Of a stretch of 5,992 bases of DNA, positions 1-5,003 are shown piece after piece. The notes beneath the pieces were generated by a model. It saw only the letters and a list, made by a program, of their open reading frames with translations, made no database searches and was not told the origin of the DNA. Position 1 is the stretch's first letter, and each line of letters opens with the position of its first letter. The DNA lies in the NCBI GenBank assembly GCA_004562975.1, contig SFQP01000104.1, forward strand, positions 1-5,992, written 5' to 3'. Source of the DNA: a bacterium. GTDB taxonomy: Bacteria; Bacteroidota; Bacteroidia; Bacteroidales; Bacteroidaceae. The position numbers were made by a program, and so were the translations under genes.

Positions 1-1
1 A

Positions 2-1093
2 TGGTTCGCCTACAACTATGAGTGGCAATACGTTTACTACGCCATGATGGCCGCCCTGGGCGTGGCCGTCGTCATACTGATGGTGACCATGCCCTACAAC
101 CCCTACCCCACACGCCATTTCCCCATCACCTTCTCCAAGTTCGGCAACGTCACCATGTTCTGCCTCGCGTGCCTCTCCTTTATATATATAATGGTGTACG
201 GCAAGGTGCTCGACTGGTACGATGCCCCCGAGATACGCTGGGCCACCGCCATCTTCACCCTCTGCACCGGACTCTTCATCTGGCTCGAAAGCAGCCGCCG
301 CTCGCCCTACTTCATCATCGGGGCCTTCAAGCTGAAAAGCATTCAGGGCGGCATCCTGCTGTTCCTGGGACTCATGATTTTCAACTCCAGCCAGATGTTT
401 GTCAACATATTCTGCTCCGTGGGCATGAAGATGGACAACCTGCAAGTGGCGGAACTGGGCAACTGGGTGCTCGTGGGCTACTTCATCGGACTGGTCATGG
501 CCGTGGTGTTCAGCAGCAAGGGGTGGCATTTCAAATACCTCTTTGCTTACGGCTTCCTGCTCATCGGCCTCTCCGCCCTGTTCATGTATTTTGAAGTGCA
601 AGGCCAAGGCTTGATGGAACGCATGAAGTGGCCCATCATCATCCGTGGAGCCGGCATGATGCTGCTCTACGCCGTCACGGCGGTCTATGCCAACCAGCGC
701 ATGCCCTACCGACTCATGTCCACCTGGGTCTGCATCATGCTCACCGTGCGCATGATCATAGCCCCCGGCATCGGGTCGGCCATCTACTCCAACGTGCTGC
801 AGGAACGGCAGCAGCACTATATCACCCGCTTTGCACAGGAATACGACCGCACCGACGCGGCCACCGCCGCGCAGTACGGGCAAACCGTACAAGGCATGAA
901 GATGCAGGGCAAGAGCGAAACGGAAGCCGAACAGATGGCAGCCACTTCCATGAAAGGAAAGGTGCAGGTGCAGGCCACGCTCACCGCCGTCAAGGAGATG
1001 GCCGGATGGACGTTCTACGGCTGCATCGTCTGCGCCGGATTCATCCTGCTCGTGCCGTGGTCGAAGCGTAAACTCAGCACCATCTTCGGCTGA
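2..1093 (+). CDS. MFS transporter, EmrB/DHA2-like drug efflux permease (5'-partial, C-terminal 363 residues)
   Basis: The frame is open from the left edge (base 2) to TGA at 1091-1093, so the start codon lies outside the window. About nine hydrophobic membrane segments are visible, at roughly residues 13-31, 49-69, 79-97, 115-138, 154-171, 179-196, 211-231, 239-263 and 334-353 of the visible part. Between the last two lies a hydrophilic, Gln/Glu/Ala-rich stretch of about 70 residues (264-333), matching the large extracytoplasmic loop before the final helix in 14-helix DHA2 (EmrB-type) permeases. The protein ends with a short basic tail (SKRKLSTIFG). The family exports drugs or other toxic compounds by proton antiport across the inner membrane, often with an HlyD/EmrA-type adaptor and a TolC-type channel; such partners would lie to the left and are not seen. 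Arginine codons are all CGN, as in ppdK, so the gene looks native. The exact substrate is unknown; the family call rests on topology and general resemblance. Confidence 0.75.
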   Translation, partial: WFAYNYEWQYVYYAMMAALGVAVVILMVTMPYNPYPTRHFPITFSKFGNVTMFCLACLSFIYIMVYGKVLDWYDAPEIRWATAIFTLCTGLFIWLESSRRSPYFIIGAFKLKSIQGGILLFLGLMIFNSSQMFVNIFCSVGMKMDNLQVAELGNWVLVGYFIGLVMAVVFSSKGWHFKYLFAYGFLLIGLSALFMYFEVQGQGLMERMKWPIIIRGAGMMLLYAVTAVYANQRMPYRLMSTWVCIMLTVRMIIAPGIGSAIYSNVLQERQQHYITRFAQEYDRTDAATAAQYGQTVQGMKMQGKSETEAEQMAATSMKGKVQVQATLTAVKEMAGWTFYGCIVCAGFILLVPWSKRKLSTIFG

Positions 1094-1098
1094 AACCG

Positions 1099-1113
1099 AC
1101 CGGATGCTCCGGT
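1099..1113 (+). terminator. Weak hairpin just after the transporter stop, possible terminator
   Basis: A 5-bp perfect stem (ACCGG/CCGGT) encloses the 5-nt loop ATGCT and begins 6 nt after the transporter stop codon. No T-tract follows, so this is at best a weak or factor-assisted terminator. The longer inverted repeats from 1154 onward could equally end the transcript. Confidence 0.3.
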
Positions 1114-1187
1114 TACCGCACGAACGCGGCTCACGAAAACCCCGGCTGCCTCCTATATACGTAATTTCATCCTTGACAAAAAAGGTT

Positions 1188-1248
1188 CAATCCTTCATCA
1201 CGAGAGCGTAATCCACTGATTTCCAATGCTCTTCGCGATGAAGGATTG
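1188..1248. repeat. Inner hairpin 1 of the 259-bp element
   Basis: CAATCCTTCATC (1188-1199) and GATGAAGGATTG (1237-1248) form a perfect 12-bp inverted repeat. The stem continues inward imperfectly: with one bulged T, CGA-GAGCG (1201 onward) can pair with the TGCTC-TTCG segment (1227-1235). The loop contains TAATCCACTGATTTCC, which shares CCACTG with the loop of hairpin 2. Confidence 0.7.
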
Positions 1249-1314
1249 TTCTTTCCAAAGAGTCAACACCGTCAGCCGGTGAATGTACATATTTCAGCCG
1301 ATGAATGGTTTGCC

Positions 1315-1382
1315 GGCTCAATCATTCATCAGCGAAACCACTGGTAATCAACAGGAAACAGCACAGAATGAATGATTGAGCC
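1315..1382. repeat. Inner hairpin 2 of the 259-bp element
   Basis: GGCTCAATCATTCAT (1315-1329) and ATGAATGATTGAGCC (1368-1382) form a perfect 15-bp inverted repeat around a 38-nt loop. The loop contains AACCACTGGTAATC, sharing CCACTG with the loop of hairpin 1. The stem sequence is a diverged copy of the hairpin 1 stem, so the two hairpins look like duplicated units. The right arm also forms the inner part of the element's right terminal repeat. Confidence 0.75.
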
Positions 1383-1413
1383 TTATTTCTTAAAGGGAAA
1401 ATCACGTATATAA

Positions 1414-1425
1414 TATGCGCGCATA
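1414..1425. repeat. Perfect 12-bp palindrome TATGCGCGCATA
   Basis: The 12 bases are self-complementary with no spacer. The palindrome starts two bases after the right end of the 259-bp element. It could be a protein-binding dyad or part of the element's target; nothing in the sequence decides. Confidence 0.4.
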
Positions 1426-1542
1426 GAGATATCCTCGTCTGGTAAGCGGAAGCCCGGCACAGATGATGCCACGAAAGCTTCATGATTCCCCCACCCTATT
1501 CCGCTGCGCCGTCGGGTACAGCCCATCGGCAACCTTGCCCAC

Positions 1543-1601
1543 ACAAGTCCCGGACTATTTTTTCCTACTCGGCGATTAGGAAGAACTAGTCCGGCTCTTG
1601 T
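1543..1601. repeat. Long imperfect hairpin with 25-nt arms and 9-nt loop
   Basis: Left arm 1543-1567 and right arm 1577-1601 are inverted repeats matching at 21 of 25 positions; one mismatch is a G-T pair in RNA. Within it, CCGGACTA (1550-1557) and TAGTCCGG (1587-1594) pair perfectly, and the upper stem pairs TTTTTCCTA with TAGGAAGAA. The loop is CTCGGCGAT (1568-1576). No T-run follows on either side, so it is not a standard intrinsic terminator. It could be an intergenic REP-type repeat, a structured RNA element or a transcript-end stabiliser. Confidence 0.65.
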
Positions 1602-1656
1602 AGATCACAACCTGCCGACTTCTTCCACCTGCAGAACTATCAAGCTCACAAGAGCC
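1593..1656. repeat. Alternative 9-bp pairing GGCTCTTGT / ACAAGAGCC
   Basis: GGCTCTTGT (1593-1601) is the perfect reverse complement of ACAAGAGCC (1648-1656). The left partner is also the outer right arm of the long hairpin at 1543-1601, so in a transcript the two pairings would compete. The spacer is 46 nt. Confidence 0.45.
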
Positions 1657-1837
1657 TTGCCCGTTATCCGGTCCCCCTGATTTTCACGTCCGGCAGAAAT
1701 CCCGGAGCCCCTGCACAAGCCCCAATGCCCCACGCTTCTGGTGGCGCGCCTCCCACCCCGATGCACCGCCAATCTGAAGCAAGGGCTTTCTGCCCTACCC
1801 ACCCATATTTTCAAAAAAAATTAACGAGAAGTGAAGC

Positions 1838-1863
1838 ATTTTTCAAACTCCACTTTGAAAAAT
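1838..1863. promoter_or_regulatory. Perfect 10-bp dyad upstream of the ppdK promoter, candidate operator or activator site
   Basis: ATTTTTCAAA (1838-1847) and TTTGAAAAAT (1854-1863) are perfect inverted repeats around the 6-nt spacer CTCCAC. The right arm ends 10 bp before the predicted -33 element. The centre lies about 60 bp upstream of the expected transcription start, where activators of the CRP family often bind. The half-sites do not match the enteric CRP consensus, so the identity of any binding protein is unknown. Confidence 0.45.
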
Positions 1864-1873
1864 CACCTCTTTA

Positions 1874-1905
1874 CTTGTACATTCCAAAACAAACACTTAA
1901 ATTTG
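1874..1905 (+). promoter_or_regulatory. Predicted Bacteroidetes-type promoter for ppdK
   Basis: TAAATTTG at 1898-1905 fits the Bacteroidetes -7 consensus TAnnTTTG exactly. CTTG at 1874-1877, a 3-of-4 match to the -33 element TTTG, sits 20 bp upstream, within the usual spacing. Transcription would start around 1911-1913, giving a leader of about 215 nt before the ppdK ATG. No other TAnnTTTG was seen between here and the gene. Confidence 0.6.
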
Positions 1906-2003
1906 CGCCTGTACTCCTTGTCCGCATTCCCCGACAACCGTACAGCAACATGATGGCATTGCTTTTTCGCGTTGAAATGAAAAACTGAGAAGCAACAAGA
2001 AAG

Positions 2004-2022
2004 CTCATGGCCGACCCATGAG
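2004..2022 (+). promoter_or_regulatory. Small leader hairpin upstream of ppdK
   Basis: CTCATGG (2004-2010) and CCATGAG (2016-2022) pair perfectly around the loop CCGAC. The stem lies about midway in the predicted ppdK leader and buries an upstream in-frame ATG (2018-2020), which argues against that ATG being the translation start. A regulatory role is possible but not shown. Confidence 0.35.
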
Positions 2023-2128
2023 AAAACGACATCGGTTACGCCCTGCCTTTTTCATTCAAAAACCGAAAAAACACCTGCAAAACAAACCCATCGGCAATCA
2101 AAATTCATTCACTCATTTAATATTAACC

Positions 2129-4852
2129 ATGAACAACGTAAAAAGAGTTTACACGTTTGGTAACGGTAAGGCTGAAGGTCGTGCCGACATGCGCAACGAG
2201 CTGGGTGGCAAAGGTGCCAACCTGGCCGAAATGAACCTTATCGGTGTGCCCGTACCTCCCGGCTTCACCATCACTACCGACGTCTGCAACGAATATTACG
2301 AAATCGGCAAGGACAAGGTTGTTTCCCTGCTGAAAGAAGAGGTTGAAAACAGCCTCCACCTCGTAGAAGAGCTGATGAACAGCAAGTTCGGCGATGTGGA
2401 AAACCCGCTCCTCCTCTCCGTTCGTTCCGGTGCCCGCGCTTCCATGCCCGGTATGATGGACACCATCCTGAACCTCGGTCTGAACGACGAAGTAGTTGAA
2501 GGTCTGGCACGCAAAACAGGCAACCCCCGCTTCGCTTACGATGCTTACCGCCGCTTCGTGCAGATGTACGGCGACGTGGTGCTCGGCATGAAACCCGTCA
2601 ACAAAGATGACGTTGACCCCTTCGAAGCCATCATCGAAGAAGTGAAGAAGAGCAAGGGTGTGAAGCTCGACAACGAACTCGAAGTCGAGGACCTTAAGGA
2701 ACTCGTTGTACGCTTCAAGAAAGCCATCGTTGAACAGACCAAGAAGGAATTCCCCACCGACCCGATGGAACAGCTCTGGGGTGCCATCTGCGCTGTGTTC
2801 GACTCTTGGATGAACGAACGCGCCATCCTTTACCGTAAGATGGAAGGCATCCCCGCCGAATGGGGTACCGCCGTTACGGTAATGGCCATGGTGTTCGGTA
2901 ACATGGGCAACACTTCGGCCACCGGCGTTTGCTTCAGCCGCGACGCCGCCACGGGCGAAGACCTCTTCAACGGCGAATGGCTCGTCAACGCTCAGGGCGA
3001 AGACGTGGTGGCCGGTATCCGCACACCGCAGCAAATCACCCTCGAAGGCTCACGCCGCTGGGCAGAACTCCAGGGCATTACCGAAGAGGAGCGCAAAGCC
3101 AACTTCCCCTCCATGGAAGAAGCCATGCCCGAAATCTACCGCCAACTTGACGCCATCCAGACAAAGCTCGAAGAGCACTACCACGACATGCAGGACATGG
3201 AGTTCACCGTTCAGGAAGGCAAACTCTGGTTCCTCCAGACACGTAACGGCAAACGCACGGGTGCTGCCATGGTGAAGATTGCCATGGACCTGCTCCGTCA
3301 AGGCATGATTGACGAAAAGACGGCCATCAAACGCTGCGAACCGCAGAAGCTCGACGAACTGCTCCACCCCGTGTTCAGCAAGGAAGCTCTGGCAAAAGCC
3401 AAAGAACTGACCCGTGGACTCCCCGCCAGCCCCGGTGCCGCATGCGGACAGATTGTATTCTTCGCCGAAGACGCTGCCAAGTGGCACGAAGACGGCCACA
3501 AGGTGGTAATGGTTCGTATCGAAACTTCTCCTGAAGACCTCGCCGGTATGGCCGTGGCCGAAGGCATCCTGACCGCACGCGGCGGTATGACCTCCCACGC
3601 TGCCGTTGTGGCACGCGGTATGGGTAAGTGTTGCGTGAGCGGTGCCGGTGCCATCAATGTGGACTACAAGAACCGCACGGTAGAAATCGACGGCGAAGTG
3701 CTCCACGAAGGTGACTACATCTCCATCAACGGTACCAACGGACGTGTTTACAAAGGTGAGATCAAGACGCAGGCTGCCGAACTCTCCGGCGACTTCGCCG
3801 CTCTCATGGACCTCTGCGCCAAGTACACCCGCCTGCAGGTCCGCACGAATGCCGACACGCCCCACGATGCACAGGTTGCCCGCAGCTTCGGTGCTGTAGG
3901 TATCGGTCTCTGCCGCACGGAGCACATGTTCTTCGACAACGAGAAGATTGTGGCCATGCGCGAAATGATCCTCGCTGAGGACGTGGAAGGACGCAAGAAG
4001 GCTCTCGCCAAGCTCCTCCCCTACCAGAAGGAGGACTTCAAGGGCATCTTCCGTGCCATGGACGGCTATCCCGTGAACGTGCGCCTGCTTGATCCCCCTC
4101 TCCACGAATTCGTTCCCCACGATGTAAAGGGTCAGGAGGAAATGGCCAAAGCCATGGGCGTGACTGTAGAGTACATCCGCCAGCGTGTGGAAAGCCTCTG
4201 CGAGCACAACCCGATGCTCGGTCACCGTGGCTGCCGTCTCGGCAATACCTATCCCGAAATCACGCAGATGCAGACGCGCGCCATCCTTTCGGCCGCCATC
4301 GAGCTGAAGCGCGAAGGCCTTGACCCGCACCCCGAAATCATGGTGCCCCTCACAGGTATCCTTTATGAGTTCGAGGCTCAGGAGAAAGTCATCCGCGACG
4401 AAGCCGCTGCACTCTTCGCAGAAGAAGGCATGGAAATCCCCTTCAAGGTGGGCACCATGATTGAAATTCCGCGTGCAGCCCTGACAGCCGACCGCATCGC
4501 ATCGCGTGCCGAATACTTCAGCTTCGGTACGAACGACCTGACGCAGATGACCTTCGGTTACTCTCGCGACGACATCGCCAGCTTCCTCCCCGTATATCTG
4601 GAGAAGAAGATCCTGAAGGTAGACCCCTTCCAGGTACTCGACCAGAACGGTGTAGGCCAGCTCGTAAACATGGCCGTAGAGAAGGGCCGCTCGGTACGTC
4701 CCGAACTCAAATGCGGCATCTGCGGCGAGCACGGCGGTGAACCCTCATCTGTGAAGTTCTGCCACAAGGTAGGCCTCAACTACGTAAGCTGCTCACCCTT
4801 CCGCGTGCCCATCGCACGCCTCGCAGCGGCGCAGGCAGCCGTAGAAGAATAA
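2129..4852 (+). CDS. ppdK: Pyruvate, phosphate dikinase (EC 2.7.9.1)
   Basis: This cytosolic enzyme interconverts pyruvate + ATP + Pi with PEP + AMP + PPi, linking glycolysis and gluconeogenesis with pyrophosphate use. The product is 907 residues, normal for Bacteroidetes and about 33 longer than the Clostridium symbiosum enzyme. The N-terminal ATP-grasp domain shows GGKGANLAEM (26-35, with K28) and SVRSGARASMPGMMDT (R99). The swivelling phosphohistidine domain has GGMTSHAAVVARG, with H490 matching C. symbiosum His455. The C-terminal PEP/pyruvate barrel keeps R596, R652, E779, N802 and C865 (in CGICGEHGG), equivalent to R561, R617, E745, N768 and C831, so the enzyme should be active. I chose ATG 2129 over the in-frame ATG 2018: the family homology begins at MNNVKRVYTFGNGKAEGR, and the 37-residue basic extension is atypical and partly buried in a hairpin. 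There is no Shine-Dalgarno, only an AT-rich TTAATATTAACC, common in Bacteroidetes. Arginine codons are CGN except one AGA at codon 6. It is probably monocistronic. Confidence 0.97.
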   Translation: MNNVKRVYTFGNGKAEGRADMRNELGGKGANLAEMNLIGVPVPPGFTITTDVCNEYYEIGKDKVVSLLKEEVENSLHLVEELMNSKFGDVENPLLLSVRSGARASMPGMMDTILNLGLNDEVVEGLARKTGNPRFAYDAYRRFVQMYGDVVLGMKPVNKDDVDPFEAIIEEVKKSKGVKLDNELEVEDLKELVVRFKKAIVEQTKKEFPTDPMEQLWGAICAVFDSWMNERAILYRKMEGIPAEWGTAVTVMAMVFGNMGNTSATGVCFSRDAATGEDLFNGEWLVNAQGEDVVAGIRTPQQITLEGSRRWAELQGITEEERKANFPSMEEAMPEIYRQLDAIQTKLEEHYHDMQDMEFTVQEGKLWFLQTRNGKRTGAAMVKIAMDLLRQGMIDEKTAIKRCEPQKLDELLHPVFSKEALAKAKELTRGLPASPGAACGQIVFFAEDAAKWHEDGHKVVMVRIETSPEDLAGMAVAEGILTARGGMTSHAAVVARGMGKCCVSGAGAINVDYKNRTVEIDGEVLHEGDYISINGTNGRVYKGEIKTQAAELSGDFAALMDLCAKYTRLQVRTNADTPHDAQVARSFGAVGIGLCRTEHMFFDNEKIVAMREMILAEDVEGRKKALAKLLPYQKEDFKGIFRAMDGYPVNVRLLDPPLHEFVPHDVKGQEEMAKAMGVTVEYIRQRVESLCEHNPMLGHRGCRLGNTYPEITQMQTRAILSAAIELKREGLDPHPEIMVPLTGILYEFEAQEKVIRDEAAALFAEEGMEIPFKVGTMIEIPRAALTADRIASRAEYFSFGTNDLTQMTFGYSRDDIASFLPVYLEKKILKVDPFQVLDQNGVGQLVNMAVEKGRSVRPELKCGICGEHGGEPSSVKFCHKVGLNYVSCSPFRVPIARLAAAQAAVEE

Positions 4853-4873
4853 TCGACGGAACTTGAAAATAAG

Positions 4874-4923
4874 CGAGTTAGGCGGTAAGCCCCTGAAAAC
4901 AAAGGGACTTCCGCCTAACTTCG
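4874..4923 (+). terminator. Long hairpin after ppdK, probable terminator
   Basis: GTTAGGCGG (4877-4885) and CCGCCTAAC (4911-4919) form a perfect 9-bp stem starting 24 nt after the ppdK stop. It extends outward by CGA/T-CG with one bulge, and inward by AAG/CTT and CCC/GGG with a bulge and a mismatch, closing on the A-rich loop TGAAAACAAA. No T-tract follows (TTCGTAAAGG), so termination would be imperfect or factor-aided. It separates ppdK from the integrase and could alternatively lie near the end of the inserted element. Confidence 0.6.
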
Positions 4924-4990
4924 TAAAGGAAGGTTCGTTCATTCCGACACGGAAAATGCAACAAGATACAGATGTATAACAAAAAACGAT

Positions 4991-4995
4991 AGGAA
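4991..4995 (+). promoter_or_regulatory. Ribosome-binding site of the integrase
   Basis: AGGAA lies 8 nt before the ATG at 5004, a good Shine-Dalgarno spacing. It supports that start, and its presence contrasts with ppdK, which has none. No TAnnTTTG promoter motif was seen between 4853 and 5003, so the integrase promoter remains unidentified. Confidence 0.5.
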
Positions 4996-5003
4996 CACAG
5001 ATT

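Larger units (their letters stand above)
1154..1412. repeat. 259-bp palindromic intergenic element with 45-bp imperfect terminal inverted repeats (MITE/BIME-like)
   Basis: The left arm (1154-1198) and the reverse complement of the right arm (1368-1412) align without gaps at 35 of 45 positions by hand count. The outermost 14 nt read TATATACGTAATTT on the left and TATATACGTGATTT on the right (reverse complemented), one mismatch. The innermost part of the arms is also strongly conserved (CAATCnTTCAT). The interior carries two further hairpin arms and no open frame long enough to be a gene. Terminal inverted repeats around a short non-coding core are what a miniature inverted-repeat transposable element or a composite palindromic repeat would show. 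A TA target duplication cannot be judged because the ends are themselves TATATA. I do not recognise a named family. Confidence 0.6.
1426..1837. other. Non-coding remainder of the transporter-ppdK intergenic region
   Basis: No convincing gene is seen here: the short open frames on either strand lack recognisable protein character and a plausible start context. Apart from the long hairpin at 1543-1601 and its alternative partner at 1648-1656, only small stems occur: GCCG..GGG/CCC..CGGC at 1508-1530, GGTGG/CCACC near 1740-1757 spanning a GGCGCGCC palindrome at 1743-1750, and AGGGC/GCCCT at 1782-1796. An 8-bp direct repeat CCTTGCCC occurs at 1533-1540 and 1655-1662. Confidence 0.5.

Noticed and set aside
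179..191. TATATATATAAT-like run inside the transporter gene as an internal promoter.
   Set aside because: It encodes the membrane residues FIYIM in frame and lacks a TTTG element at proper spacing.
1173..1414. TTGACA (1173-1178) and TATAAT (1409-1414) as sigma70-type promoter boxes.
   Set aside because: They are over 200 bp apart, each lies in an arm of the palindromic element, and Bacteroidetes promoters use TTTG/TAnnTTTG instead.
1533..1662. 8-bp direct repeat CCTTGCCC (1533-1540 and 1655-1662) as a target-site duplication around the long hairpin.
   Set aside because: The copies do not abut the hairpin ends (1543, 1601) symmetrically, and a GC-rich 8-mer can recur by chance; kept only as a note.
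1605..1814. 69-codon open frame on the - strand.
   Set aside because: Arg/Gly-rich low-information translation with no domain and no start signal; probably chance in GC-rich DNA.
1725..1988. 87-codon open frame on the + strand.
   Set aside because: It runs through the dyad, the promoter and part of the leader, has no ribosome-binding site and encodes no recognisable domain.
2018..2128. In-frame N-terminal extension of ppdK starting at ATG 2018 (37 extra residues).
   Set aside because: The extension is basic, unlike the family's N-terminus, and its ATG lies in a hairpin; recognisable homology starts at ATG 2129.
3050..4732. 560-codon open frame antisense to ppdK (and a 303-codon one at 2123-3034).
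   Set aside because: Shadow of the biased codon use of ppdK; the sense frame has full catalytic motifs, and the antisense translations are His/Val/Phe-rich without a domain.
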